Assembly: GCA_022376465.1 (NCBI GenBank)
Contig: JACDTU010000003.1
Location: forward strand, 558,001 to 622,000
DNA: 64,000 bases
From: Cubamyces lactineus
Lineage: Eukaryota > Basidiomycota > Agaricomycetes > Polyporales > Polyporaceae
Direction: 5' to 3'
The first letter of the stretch is position 1. Each line of letters opens with the position of its first letter. The notes beneath the pieces were generated by a model. That model was not told the DNA's origin. It did no database searches and was given only the letters and a program-made list of their open reading frames with translations. This document shows positions 11,313 to 22,011 of this stretch, piece by piece. Position numbers and translations under genes: made by a program.

Positions 11313-13810
11313 TTAGGTGCTGTCTGAGTCCGAAGCGGGGGTCTTCTGACGATAGAAGTCCTCGTCTGCGAGATGTGCAATAGCATGTCTAGATGCAGCA
11401 TGGGCTGATTAATACCATATTCCGACGGCCGCGTTAAGATACCTCCAGGTACTCACTTCTCTTTCAAGTGCGACCTCAGCCCATTGAAGCTCATCCACTT
11501 GGGCTTGTATGGTGTACGCTTCGATTTCCCCTCCTCACTGCCAGCGGTTGCGCCGCCGTCTGTCGTCCCAAAGAAGAATTGGACCATACAGAGTCGACAG
11601 CCAAACGCCTTCTCGTCTCGTTGAGAGGCAGCCTCAGCCGATGTCTTCAGGAGCTCCGTACTGAGTCCGTGAGCTGGAGGGTCTATATTCATGACATCCT
11701 CTGGGGTGAGCAGGACGAAAGAGCTTTCGTCGTGGCGTTTACAATGGCGACCCTATGTCAGATTATACTCAATAATAGCTCGGAGTTATGCTGGTTGACG
11801 AGACGTACCACACCCCGCACGTCCATAGTAAGCTTACAGGCGGTGCACTGGATGCGAGCCCCAATGCTGTCCGCGATCCGGAGAGAATCCACCTCTTCGG
11901 CTTTCGCTCCGCAAAGCTCGAGCACCTGAGTGATCGCATCTACAGCCTGTTGTGCCGACGTAACAGGCCCGTCAGCATTGAGCTATGTTTAAATCATGTG
12001 TAAACGTACCCGCTGATCAGGTACGAAGTTATATGCGTTCCACCTCTGCGTAGCGCGTGCCTTCTTGCTGAGATGAGCGCACTCGTGCCTACAAGCATTC
12101 GCGAAGTCCATGCCGCCGTCGATGCCGGCGTTCTTGCCGGCGGCACTGCACTTCTTGCAGAGAAACCTGGCCGTAAGGCGGTCTACAGGATGGAGTAGCC
12201 GTTTACTCATCGTCTTCCATGCGGGAAAGCCCATCGACGCGGCAAGACCTGCCCGAGCACTCGCCATCCATTGCTCGAGATTGTCCTTGAGGACCTCGGA
12301 GATGAACGAATCGGAGAGGCCAGGATCCTTTTTCGACGAGGACCCTTCATAGGTTTTGACAACCGAGAGCTTGCGAAATTCAGATAGGGGAGGAAGTACG
12401 TCCGCTTCCTGCTGGAGACGCTTATACACGTCCTCAACGGAGCGTCGCCTATCCTTCAAAACATGTTCTTTCTCACGGTTGATCTTTCTCTCCTTCTGCT
12501 GCACGATCTCGGCGACAACTTTGTCTTTGATCTTCTCGTATTCTGCCACGAATGAGTAAGCCATGAACCGAACCAGAAAGATTGCACTGACCATTGTGAT
12601 GCCAATTCTCACCACAGCGGACTTTCGCGTAGTGAATGGTACTGTATGTAGGCGATTGCATGAATTCCCATTTTGAAAACCCGGCCTGGGCCGCGCGTGA
12701 AGCTGCGCTGAAGGATCAAGGTCAATCAATATGTCAAATGTTCGGATATATTTTATCTGTGGCTTACCTGCTCTCTAGGCTCATGAAGTTACGTTGTGTC
12801 TCAGTCATGTACTGTTCTCTCCATACGGAGAGCTTCCTGAAGAACTAGGAAACGTGCTGTCAGACGAACAGGTTCTACTCTTCCCTTCGTATATTCAACT
12901 GACCTCCAACTTCCCCGGTAAAGCGTCTGCCATGACTTGTTTCGTCTCCATATAAGCGGACATAGCGTCGGGTCCGAGCTCGCGTGCTCTTCTGAACTCG
13001 TCGATCGCCTCCTTCCAACTGTCCCTTCGGACAAGGATTCCTTCATGCCCGACGATATCGGCTATATCACTTCGTCAACCTCGCAGCTGGATACTTCGAA
13101 TGCTGTGGCTTACATGGATCTCTTTCCAAGCGAGGAATCCACTGCACGATGTCAGAATAATGAATCTCGTCATCTTCTGATAGTTCGCGGATGTGCTGCC
13201 CTCTGAATTCTACAGTCAGATCCGAGTAGACATGAGAACGCACGTCCGGGATCGCTCACATCCATGTTGTCTTGCATTGCTTCTTGAGGACAGTTAGTAT
13301 TATTGCCATCTCATTCCAATTGGCATAGTTGCAGACGAACCCTTTCGCAAATACGGATACGCAAGGCGAACGACAGATAGGGTAGTCTCGTATGTTTGCC
13401 ACAGGACTGTAAGCGAAGGGTCAACGGATACCCGCATAGCGTGAGCACATCGTGGAGCATACGTCGCATTCCCCCGCGTCGAATACCATCGCGGCATACG
13501 TTGCCTCCGCCAAGCCAGGCATCGGGTCTGGCATGGGCCGGGGGAAACTATGCGCTCGGACCTGGCGCCAGATGAAGTCGGTCGATGGGTTCTTGACGAG
13601 TATGGCGCAAAAGTGTTTGCAGGTACGAGCTAGCGCAAGCACATCACGGGTGGTAGAGCAGTATGAGAGCACCTCGGCCAATAGTTCCAGCGGCAGGCGT
13701 TCCAGCGAAGAAAGTCTGGAGCAAGCGAGAGCGGCTTCGGAGACGGTGCTCGAGCCAGTAGCCGCAGACTGAGAGATGGTCTTTCTTCTAGACTTTGAAG
13801 GGCGTGCCAT
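11313..13810 (-). CDS. F-box protein with zinc-binding-type Cys/His motifs
   Basis: F-box protein of an agaricomycete type. The first exon starts at 13810 (MARPSKSRRK) and carries the F-box (LERLPLELLAEVLSYCSTTR, LARTCKHFCAILV), then a Cys cluster in which ECD is spliced to SCGKHTRLPYLSFALR. A helical middle follows (EAIDEFRRARELGPDAMSAY, KINREKEHVLKDRRRSVEDV). After it come CKKCSAAGKNAG, CRHECAHLSKKA and a C-terminal C2H2-like region, CRLCMVQFFF...GLRSHLKEKHAIAHLADEDF. The final intron (about 11390..11454) is needed to complete the HLKEKH motif; the frame then stops at TAA 11313..11315. I infer SCF adaptor function with nucleic acid or protein binding through the Cys/His segments. Exact positions of the introns between 12.7 and 13.5 kb are uncertain. 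Confidence 0.82.
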
Positions 13811-14472
13811 AGCACATAGAAGCAATCAATAATTCGGACGTTGTAAGTAGTGGTTATCCCCTGTAGTTGCCGAGCCTCGAGGAGAAAGAGCAAGAGGAGA
13901 AAGAGTAAGAGCCGTGAGATTCAAAGTAAAGTGGCGGAAGCAAATTAGGATGTGATAGACGCTCGTTGCATGATTGCTCCTTGATTAGGCAATTCTCCAA
14001 GTTTGTGCGGCACAGGCTACACTCCGTCCTACCACCAGTGCCAGCATGAATAGGACATGAGAGGCGTTTAAACCTGACCAGGATTAAAACACTACAATCA
14101 GAACACCAAATTTCAGCGAGTGGCTACTGACGGTCAAATAGCCAGCTGTTCCTGACATTTGTCCTGCATACTCCGGCATTTTCAGTGGCGCTGCCACGTC
14201 TGTTCACCCACAGGACATGCGCCCTGTATCAGTGCGATAGACAACGACAGGTGTGTGTAAGGACGTGCGACTCTCGCTCTCACAAACTAGCTCACATGTT
14301 ACCCTACGCAGGCACTCCATCCTACGATTTGACGCTGTGCGACATCGGGGGGTTGAGACACCGGTAGTCGAACTCAGGGACTCGAATACGGCTTCACTTG
14401 CCAATAGCTGACCGGGGCGACTCATGCCCGGCTTGGCCTGCTCCTGTATGGGATATAGCGCTAGCGTGAAGC
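13811..14472. other. Intergenic / divergent upstream region
   Basis: Lies between the minus-strand F-box start and the plus-strand small protein gene. No coding content recognised; the right end carries the TATA element described separately. Confidence 0.5.
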
Positions 14473-14478
14473 TATAAA
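14473..14478 (+). promoter_or_regulatory. TATA box of small beta-rich protein gene
   Basis: TATAAA about 147 nt before the ATG at 14620 in genomic distance. Removing the 5' UTR intron at 14555..14608 leaves a short leader, consistent with transcription starting near 14505. Confidence 0.55.
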
Positions 14479-14554
14479 GGACAGCGTAGAACAAGGAAGA
14501 GCCTCAGCAAACAGTCATTGTCACTTTATCTCTCGGACACAACATCTCTCATAT

Positions 14555-14608
14555 GTACGTGATAAACTGCTCAAGAGCTCTCTCTCCATCTCATAACATG
14601 GTCCTCAG
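14555..14608 (+). other. Probable 5' UTR intron
   Basis: Begins GTACGTG and ends CTCAG, 54 nt, the normal size of introns in this window. It lies just before the ATG at 14620 and contains an out-of-frame ATG that splicing would remove. Confidence 0.5.
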
Positions 14609-14619
14609 CTTCTCCACCC

Positions 14620-15033
14620 ATGGGCCAAGGCGGGTACTTGAGTATTTACAACACGACGCCGCATGAGTGGCGCAAGACGTTCCAGTTCGCCTACCAGATG
14701 AATTCCTGGGACTTCCCTGCGACCATTGCTCCCTTCACCGCCGTCAATATATACATCGAGTTCGATGAAGGGATCTTCACCCACACCGGGGACGACAAGG
14801 GCGAAGTCAACTACGAGCTCGTTGGCTGTCCGGCCGGACAAGCTCAGTTTCAGCTCGTTACCACGCTCAGGGACCTCAACGTCAAGTTCATCGAGTTCCC
14901 GGCTAGGCTCGCCCCCGACACCGATGTCCCGGTGGGTGGGAAGCTCAACCTTGGCTGGCGAGACGACGGCGTTGCCGTCTTCATCCTTGCCGGTCAATAC
15001 GGGAACCTTCACGTTCTAAAGAACGCCGCCTAA
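14620..15033 (+). CDS. Small beta-rich protein of unknown function
   Basis: Intron-free coding region of 137 residues starting MGQGGYLSIYNTTPHEW and ending LAGQYGNLHVLKNAA. It has no signal peptide or membrane segment. Alternating hydrophobic residues, many aromatics (YQMNSWDFP, VNIYIEFDEGIF, LNLGWRDDGVAVF) and few helix formers suggest a compact beta-sandwich, possibly a lectin-like or carbohydrate-binding fold, but I do not recognise a named family with certainty. A TATA box and a 5' UTR intron precede it, so it looks like a regularly transcribed gene. Codon use is GC-rich at third positions, as in the strong neighbouring genes. Function is left open. Confidence 0.8.
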   Translation: MGQGGYLSIYNTTPHEWRKTFQFAYQMNSWDFPATIAPFTAVNIYIEFDEGIFTHTGDDKGEVNYELVGCPAGQAQFQLVTTLRDLNVKFIEFPARLAPDTDVPVGGKLNLGWRDDGVAVFILAGQYGNLHVLKNAA

Positions 15034-15639
15034 TCGATCCATGTTGAGCAGTCTACTAGGTAAGAGTTGACATGGCGTAGAAACGAACACTAGTGCTGAC
15101 GGCTCGGTGCCTCATAGATGTTCGACCACGCAGGACCGGCGGTGTCGTGTCGAGGGATGGCGTCAGACTCTATTGTTAACATTCAATCACATCATGCTAG
15201 CACATCTCCGCATTTTGGCGAACAGTACCTTGAAAGTGAATTGACGTCGATTTGTCCGACTCAACGAATGCGTGGTTTCTTGTATGCACAAGAGGCCGGT
15301 AGTCATGATTGAGTTTATGATAGTCATTCCGATTCATTGAGTTGAGACAAAATGCGAGCGCCAAGTAGTTCTTACGAACGAGCGACGCTACTAGCGACGC
15401 TACTAATACAATCCCGCCGCCGTAACATATGAGTTGAATGTGGCGATTGGGAAACAGATGGAGGCTTGAACCTGAGTTCATTATTAGTTACCAAGTCGAA
15501 TATACAGGCGCTATAATTATCGGTACCTTCTATATCTGCACAAAACGGGCGGTTATCCAAAAATATCGCAGTGACACGTCGCGGTGCTGCGCGAGCGCTG
15601 GACGCGACAACCTCCAAGACTCTCTTCCCGACGTCCACC
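15034..15639. other. Intergenic
   Basis: About 0.6 kb between the small beta-rich protein and the ribophorin II gene. A direct repeat of a short motif (cgacgctacta, twice near 15383..15402) is present; nothing else recognised. Confidence 0.5.
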
Positions 15640-16661
15640 ATGGCGGTCGGCATATTCTCCTGGTTTCTGCTCGCGCTCGCGGCCGTTGGAACGCATGCTG
15701 CCACCCTGACGCTCCAATCCCCTCGCATCTCGATCTCGTCCTCCGACGCGAGTCAGCTTCGCTCAGAGCCGTCAGTCTCAGCCACCGCGCCTGGGGTAAT
15801 AGTAGTACTGACACGTCGCGTCCATCCAGGTTGTCTCTCGCGCGCAAGCCCTCGCCCCCGCTCTCTTTGGGGCCTACAGATGTCTTGAAGCTGACGTTCC
15901 AGGTTGTGGATAAGGAGGATGGGAAGGGCGTGCAGCCGCACCAGACCTTCTTGCGCTTCTTCGACGAGAAGACGGGTGAGGAGGGCATCCAGCCGGTCAA
16001 AGTGACTCCAGGTGGTAAAGCGAAGTTCGAACTGGTGGGTTCCTTTTCTTGGTTGCGGTATATACTGTACCTATGTTGAACTAATACGCGGGGAATTTAG
16101 AACATGGCTCGCCCCCCTTCATCTCTCCCTCCTTCCACCACCGATCCTCTCAAAGTCTCTCTTTACATCGGATCATTCGTGCACCCTCCCGTCCAATACG
16201 AGCTCTTTGATCTCGTTGTGCCACCCTCGCAACCCCCCGCGCAACATCCTGACGAGGTTCACTTCCATGTCCGTCCCGAGATCCAGCACACTTTCCGGCC
16301 GGACCAGAAACTCCCTCCGAAGGTGATCTCCGCATTCTTCACCTTGCTCCTCGCTGCACCTTGGGTTGTCCTACTTGGTCTGGTATGTCGTCACTGTTGT
16401 TACTGCGCATCACGGACTCACGCGAAGAATACGCAGTGGGCCCACATCCGTCCGCAGGTCCCCTACCTATTCTCCCCAAGCATCTTGCCCTTCGTTGCCT
16501 CGCTCGCTACGTTCGAGGCTCTCCTTGTCCAATATTGGGTTGCCCTGAGACTCGGCCAGGTGCTCTTCTACGGTGCCATCCTCGCCATCCCCACTGCGCT
16601 CACAGGCCAGCGCGCGTTGGCTGCGTTGGGCGAAAGGCGCCTCGGCAAAAGCTCAAAGTAG
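15640..16661 (+). CDS. SWP1: Ribophorin II / Swp1 subunit of oligosaccharyltransferase
   Basis: Non-catalytic subunit of the ER oligosaccharyltransferase complex, which transfers the glycan to Asn in nascent proteins. Four exons (15640..15770, 15830..16034, 16101..16382, 16437..16661) give 280 residues. An N-terminal signal peptide (MAVGIFSWFLLALAAVGTHA) is followed by a luminal beta domain (DVLKLTFQVVDKEDGKGVQP, HQTFLRFFDEKTGEEGI, FHVRPEIQHTFRPDQKLPPK). Three hydrophobic C-terminal segments follow (VISAFFTLLLAAPWVVLLGL; FSPSILPFVASLATFEALLV; LGQVLFYGAILAIPTALTG). The HPDEVHFHVRPEIQHTFRP stretch and C-terminal topology match the fungal Swp1/ribophorin II C-terminal domain. The protein has the short yeast-like length rather than the longer animal form. 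The start ATG sits in the context CCACCATGG. Confidence 0.92.
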
Positions 16662-17290
16662 CGTCCTTGGATTTGTTGAGACTAGTATAACTTATATATC
16701 GCAAGAGGATATCCCGTGCATCGTTGCGGTTTGGTTGACAAAAGTACACCTTTGTGTATGTCTGATTCGTCTGAGATGGTATGTTCAGGTGAGGTCAGGG
16801 TCAACGTTGCGCACAGCAAACGTGCAAAGTTCATAGCTTGACTATGCACGTGCACCGAGAAGGTACGTTCGTCTTGTCATTTATCGTGTTACATGCATTG
16901 ATCCGCCTCAGAAGCTTCGATTGCTGCACAATGACGCATTCGCCCAGCAGGTCCGTATGTGCATTCGATGCATGGACTACTGTAGAAGCTCCCTAATCGA
17001 CACTGAAGGCAAAATGGTTCTCGCGAATATTTTCTTTGTCCAGTGACACTACCACCAAATTGACACTGCATAACTCTAGCGCGCGAGGAGCTATGCCTTA
17101 TCGTTCTTGCAGGCGGCACATGCCTCGTTGTCTCACCTGTTTAGATCTGCGCCCTAAAGCTGAGGTGGACGCGCCCAAGATTTCTTTGCTTTTTATGCAC
17201 GAGACACAGAAAATATTGTAGTATCTTACCCATTCCCCGCAAGTTCGTCGCCCTCTCCGCCAGTTGTCTCTAGCATTTCTAGCGTTCATT
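16662..17290. other. Intergenic
   Basis: About 0.6 kb downstream of the Swp1 gene; no coding or RNA signal recognised. Confidence 0.5.
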
Positions 17291-18053
17291 ATGCTTATAC
17301 TCAAGATCCTCTTGCTAGTGAGTTCGATGGTGGCGTGAACTCGCGCGATGCACCCGCGTCCAAGCGTGCGGCATCCCATCCCGACAAGGCGTACAAGGGC
17401 CAGCCATTCGAACATGTCGTGCGCTTCCTCGCGTATCTGGCCTGGGGTACGTGGCCTATTCCCTCCTCCAATCGTACAGATTTCTCAACTTACATTTTTG
17501 CGTATTCTGGCAGGTTGCTGCATTACCATCGATCGCTTCCTCAATCTTGCTTGCCTGCCACACTCTCGAGCCCGAGATCGCACCTCTGCTCTGCCCAACC
17601 AACCCGGACGCTCAAACATGTCTCCCCGCGATTCTTCATAGGGCCCATCCCTGTGCTCGGGGGCAGCTCATACCGCCTCTGGGCTTTCCACCCGCTCGGC
17701 GAGCTCTTCGCATATGAACTGTCAATCTAGAAGGAACACTTGCTCGTGACTTCTAGGCTATACGCATACGTCCGCTAGTCGTCTTGCACCGGAGTGACTT
17801 TGCTCTTCATAGGGCGGTAGCTCATGCAGCTTGGGGAGACGGGCTGGTACTGAAGCACGTGTCGTACTACGCTATCGCGGGGACGCTGTTCGGGCCGGTC
17901 GTGTGCTCGTGGCCGTTCGGAGTGTAGTTCGGGGCGCTGTCGATATTCCGAAGATATGTGGCAGAAGACGCTCAGTTGAAGGAGACGGCTGGCGAGATGA
18001 GGGTGGATTACACGGCGAAGGTGCGGTGGTGACTGTTTCCTTACTCGTTTTAG
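17291..18053 (+). pseudogene. Isoprenylcysteine carboxyl methyltransferase (ICMT)-like pseudogene
   Basis: Remnant of an ICMT-family membrane methyltransferase. Ordered fragments of the family are visible: an N-terminal hydrophobic start (MLILKILLLVSS) stopped by TGA; KAYKGQPFEHVVRFLAYLAW; hydrophobic VAALPSIASSILLACHTLEP; the core PVLGGSSYRLWAFHPLGELF-AYELSI; KEHLLVTSRLYAYVR; GVTLLFIG; and the C-terminal FRRYVAEDAQLKETAGEM followed by VDYTAKVRW and LFPYSF. Stops interrupt this reading after AYELSI (17728, TAG), after YVR (17776, TAG) and after AKVRW (18030, TGA), and the fragments lie in more than one frame. The order and spacing fit decay of a once intact gene of roughly 230 residues. Some stops could come from C-to-T changes (CGA to TGA, CAG to TAG). 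No normal intron would remove the two stops in the core. Confidence 0.75.
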
Positions 18054-18408
18054 GTCGGGTGCTGTGCTCTAGAGCGGTCGTCAGCGCGTTCTCATCCAAA
18101 GCCAAAGCAAACACTTTTGGTTCTGCTGTCAGCTCAGATAGCCTCTGGTGTCTCGTGCGGAATCGGGACATGTACGCAGGGTATCTGGGGTTTGGCCTTG
18201 GGGGACCCATTGCATGCCTAACTTGAGATTAGGATTCGGCTTATGTAAGTAGTGGGCTTGGATGCAATCAGCGCGCGTTCCGAGGTGACTGCGTCCCCCT
18301 TTCCGCAACTATACTCAGAACTGCCAAGTGTTAGTCACCGGCCGCGAAGGTATTTCTCGAATATACATACTGGATCTTTGAGCGTTGACTTGGACAGTGG
18401 CGAACAGC
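18054..18408. other. Intergenic
   Basis: Between the ICMT-like pseudogene and the first small paralogue. No feature recognised. Confidence 0.45.
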
Positions 18409-18627
18409 ATGTCTGACAACAAAAGCAGCGCTTCGAACAAAACGTCGGACACCTACGTCCCCAAGTCCAATAACGAGTACTACAAGAGCTTCGGAGGTTA
18501 CAACAACTTCATGCGCAGCTATGGATTGAAGCCCTGGGACGACGATGATGTCCAGGAGGGCAAAGCTATCATCGAGGCCTTCAAGGAGGGGGACCGCCAG
18601 GACTGGGAGGAAGCGCAGAAGAATTAG
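18409..18627 (+). CDS. Small conserved fungal protein, tandem copy 1
   Basis: Intron-free, 72 residues, starting MSDNKSSASNKTSDT. It shares with the gene at 19379..19654 the pattern VPKSN-x2-YY-x3-GG-[YF]-N-x-FM-x-SYGLK-x-W, then D[VI]-x-EGK-x3-E-[AS]-F and DR-x-DWEE near the C-terminus. No signal peptide, membrane segment or catalytic motif. It is hydrophilic with a short amphipathic core (NNFMRSYGLKPW; EGKAIIEAFKEGDRQ). I do not know a function; small agaricomycete proteins with similar FM-SYGLK motifs are, as I recall, uncharacterised. The start is the first ATG after an in-frame region with no other ATG. Conservation with the second copy argues strongly that it is a real gene. Confidence 0.82.
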   Translation: MSDNKSSASNKTSDTYVPKSNNEYYKSFGGYNNFMRSYGLKPWDDDDVQEGKAIIEAFKEGDRQDWEEAQKN

Positions 18628-19378
18628 TCCTAGACGGTGTTCGCCCTGAGCGCTGAGCTTGGGCACGCCGCTAGTACACCTCAATGATGTTTGGGACACG
18701 GGTGCGCTACGCATTTGTACGTTATGCATCTCTGTTAACGTCTGATACGTTTCAGAACCGTTTGTGTTTGTCATCACCAGTGAACAAGGATCGAGGCGCC
18801 TGTCTTCCATGACGACTCGGATTTGTGTTGCATCCTGGAGCTTAGAAGGTCAGGAGCGTCATGCAGAGGCTGTCTGCATGTGGCCGCTTACAGGTTTTCC
18901 TCGGAGTATACGCTGCGCATGCGCATCTACCCATTGTCCGTCCTGCCTTCGCATTGAGCCTGTATGGTGCCAGTTTCTACACGCCTCGGGTGTGGGTGTC
19001 CGTGCATTTAGCCGATGCTGTTTTTGCATGGTAGGACGTCCTGACATGTATACTGGCTGCAGCTGGGCATCCTATGACCCGGGAAGCTGAAGGCCTTGCC
19101 GGATTCGGCAAACGTCCACGCAAGTTGTGAGCCTAAATTGGAAGGACCACAACCGGAAGCAGCGACACGACCACCGCTCGCCGACGCATGTGCCGCGGTA
19201 CGTCATGCAGAGTTCTGACATCTGTGACGGTGCCCAAGGGCAAGCGGCGCGCGGGTGCACCACCCAGGTTTCACAACTTTCTTCCTCCCACCAACTTGAA
19301 CCCCGCACAACAACGCAGTCCGTCCACCACGCATCCTAGTTCCTCCATCCCGTGACTGATACAAGGTCGCACAGCAGT
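18628..19378. other. Spacer between tandem small genes
   Basis: About 0.75 kb separating the two paralogues; it presumably holds the promoter of the second copy. No third copy or remnant found here. Confidence 0.5.
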
Positions 19379-19654
19379 ATGCAAGATATAAACACCAGCC
19401 ACGGCAACGCCGGGCCAAGCTCTGGCACGAGTTCCGCTACATTCGTCCCCAAGTCCAACGACCAGTACTACGAAGAAGCCGGGGGCTTCAACACCTTCAT
19501 GCACAGCTACGGCTTGAAGACCTGGAGCAACGCAGACATCCACGAGGGCAAAATTCTCATCGAGTCCTTTAGGCAGCAGGACCGTCTCGACTGGGAAGAG
19601 TCGAAGAAGACTGAGGCTTCGAAGAAGAGGGGGCGGTCTGCTATATACGATTAG
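19379..19654 (+). CDS. Small conserved fungal protein, tandem copy 2
   Basis: Intron-free, 91 residues from ATG at 19379 (MQDINTSHGNAG). The core aligns with the gene at 18409..18627: FVPKSNDQYYEEAGGFNTFM, HSYGLKTWSNADIHEGKILI and ESFRQQDRLDWEES. It differs in a longer Ser/Gly-rich N-terminus and a basic C-terminal extension (KKTEASKKRGRSAIYD) that copy 1 lacks and that could act as a nuclear or nucleic-acid contact; that is speculation. Same strand and spacing as expected for a tandem duplication followed by divergence. No enzymatic motif; function unknown. Confidence 0.82.
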   Translation: MQDINTSHGNAGPSSGTSSATFVPKSNDQYYEEAGGFNTFMHSYGLKTWSNADIHEGKILIESFRQQDRLDWEESKKTEASKKRGRSAIYD

Positions 19655-20103
19655 CTCAGATCATGGGGTGCGTGTCCCTTACGTACCTGCTCTCGCGGTT
19701 AATCCGGGACCTACCCTAATACGGAGCAAGCAGGCATTGTAATCGTGGTCGAAAGATGAGCATATGCTGAACTCCAACACGATCGTGGACTCAGAGGCAT
19801 CATAAAGACTTGAATTATAGTCTCCACACCCAGAAGGTGACGGAGGGATCTCTTGAAGTCTGGGTTTCGAATGAATGACGCTGTTTTCCAACTTTCACCG
19901 GTGCTTGGGTTCGTCAATACCGTTCGCGGTCTCGTTGGTGTCGTGCGATGTATGCGTTGGTGAATTCATAACGGATTGTGGATAGCATAGCGTTCGACGT
20001 CGAGAATACGACACATAGAACTATGCTCTGCTATCCGAAAGAACCATTAAACCGTCTAATGCTGTATACCTAACACTTACATTGTTGTGCCTACAAGGTA
20101 AGG
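19655..20103. other. Intergenic, convergent 3' ends
   Basis: Between the plus-strand small protein and the minus-strand F-box gene; nothing recognised. Confidence 0.5.
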
Positions 20104-21571
20104 CTACTCATAGGGCGAAAGCGGCTTATCCGTTACCTCGAGAATACCTTTGGCTTTCGACTTCGGCATAGCCTTCAAGAAGAACGTGACAAACTCGAGC
20201 AGGTAATATTGACCCCTGAACACCACCCGGAACTTTGCAAGCGAGGGGAAATACTCCTGCAACACGTCGTCAAGGTGGCCCGGGTCAATCGACCATGCAT
20301 TCTTGAGTTGGGATAGTTCCTTCACCCCCCACAGCGTGAGCTCGAGTGTGCGGAGGGTCCGCGGGAGATGCGACCAGATTGCGGTACAAACCGCATTGAA
20401 CAGCGCTCGCGGGGCGACTCCATGGACAGGCTGCGTGCCCGGGGAGGGTAGGTTGAGTGAAATAACAAACGAGTCCAGTGCGGGGAAATCCTGAAGGCGA
20501 AGTACGCGCCAAAAATCTGCGTCCACGAGTGTCAGCACGCGGCGTTCGAAAGGCAAAAGACGATTTCGATCATGACCCACCGGCATCCAGCTCCTCTGGC
20601 TCGATAGGGTGCTTGATCTTGAATGGAAGGGCATAGTAGCGCAGAGAGTCTCTTTTCCCGGCATGCCGGAGAAGTTTGCCGAGCGCGTCGAGACGGGTTT
20701 TGTTACGGGCTTTCAGCTCAAACCCGAGCCTCAGTGTGTGCAATCGGCGAGGCAGGAGCATGCGCCGAAGGGCGTCGCAAAGCACCGCGTCATTCTCGAT
20801 GTGCGCTTGGAAAGGTGGCCGACTTGAAGAGAACAAGTACCAGTTTTCGAGAGAAAGCGAGCTGACGTCGAGCGGCGACAGGCGCCGTATTCTGGGGTGA
20901 TTACGATCGAAGGAGTTCGGAACATCCACCCATGCGTCTATGACACGGATTGAATCGGCAGGCAGGGTGCAGAGGATGGCGAGGAGTGCGTATAGGTCGC
21001 AGTTATAGAAGCTGTTGTTGAAGGTGCAGCGGTTGATTGATAGATGCTTGAGCTTAAGAGCCCCATCACGCCGCGTTGTCAGCGGGATCCCTTGCGCATC
21101 TTCCACCGGCGTCTCGGTGGATTCGCTTCCGCTGTTGATCCCGATGAGGTTCAGACTGAGCTCTTGCAGGCGGGGTAGCTTCTGGGCGAGCATGTGCAGG
21201 AACGGGGGGTCGATGGTAGGATGTGGTCCACTGCCGTAGAAAGACGTCGTCGTGAGCTCCAAGCTGCGTATATACCGCGTGAGTCTGGGGTGTGCATCCA
21301 GAAAGTTGAAGAAATCGTCGTAGGACGTCTGCCGCGCGACCTTGATCGAGGCGAAGAGATGGGGGAGAGCGAAGTCCCGCCATATCCGGGAGACGCGTGA
21401 GCACGTCAGCAGCGTCGCTTTCGGGGCATGCTTGAACACTGTGTCTATTATTTCGATGGGTAAGCTGTGGAACCCAATACGTGGTAGTGGTTTGGCTTCG
21501 TCACTACGCTTGCCGCGAGCCTGAGCTTTCTTGTTTGCCTGAGATTTGCGGGTTCCCTTGCGCCTCTTCAT
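20104..21571 (-). CDS. F-box protein
   Basis: Two exons (20581..21571 and 20104..20516) join in phase to 467 residues. The N-terminus is very basic (MKRRKGTRKSQANKKAQARG), which may be a nuclear signal. The F-box follows at about residues 33-75: FHSLPIEIIDTVFKHAPKAT, then LLTCSRVSRIWRDFALPHLF. The remainder contains leucine-rich, LRR-like stretches (LPRLQELSLNLIGI, LKLKHLSINRCTF, LPRTLRTLELTLWG, FPSLAKFRVVF), the common architecture of agaricomycete F-box/LRR proteins. Predicted SCF substrate adaptor; target unknown. It is divergent from another F-box gene starting at 22012, with 440 nt between the two starts. Confidence 0.88.
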
Positions 21572-22011
21572 GGATGGGTAGTGGTTGAGGGTGAGGGTGA
21601 GGTTGAAGTCGCAACTCGCCGCTCAAGAACACGACATATCCTCGCCCCTACGGAGTTGCACGGCGATGCACAGCCGTATATGCAATATGATGTGGATGAG
21701 CTCGGATGAGTCTGATCCTACTAACATAGGCTGTGCAAATTCGCCATAAGTGGAAGCTCGGGGATTACCGAACGAGTGGCGCATGTGCTTACTAATTGTA
21801 CGGTCAAGTTCCCGTAAGTCACTTAGCCCTCCGCTTCACGCTTGAAGCTTGAAGCTGTACTGCCTTGAGCTGTCTTGAGGTACGACGCAACAGAGGAAAC
21901 TCATCGGAGGCGCTCCACTGCTCACTACATTCTAGTGAGGTGACTAGACATGACACAATACTGTAGTCGGGCTAACGGGGTTGCCTCGCAGGCAAGTCCT
22001 CTGTACAAAAC
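21572..22011. promoter_or_regulatory. Shared upstream region of two divergent F-box genes
   Basis: 440 nt between the start codons of F-box genes transcribed away from each other. It must hold both promoters. No clear TATA box; no specific operator recognised. Confidence 0.5.

Noticed and set aside
15438..16079. 213-codon plus-strand open frame
   Set aside because: Reads through introns 1 and 2 of the ribophorin II gene; its true exons lie within.
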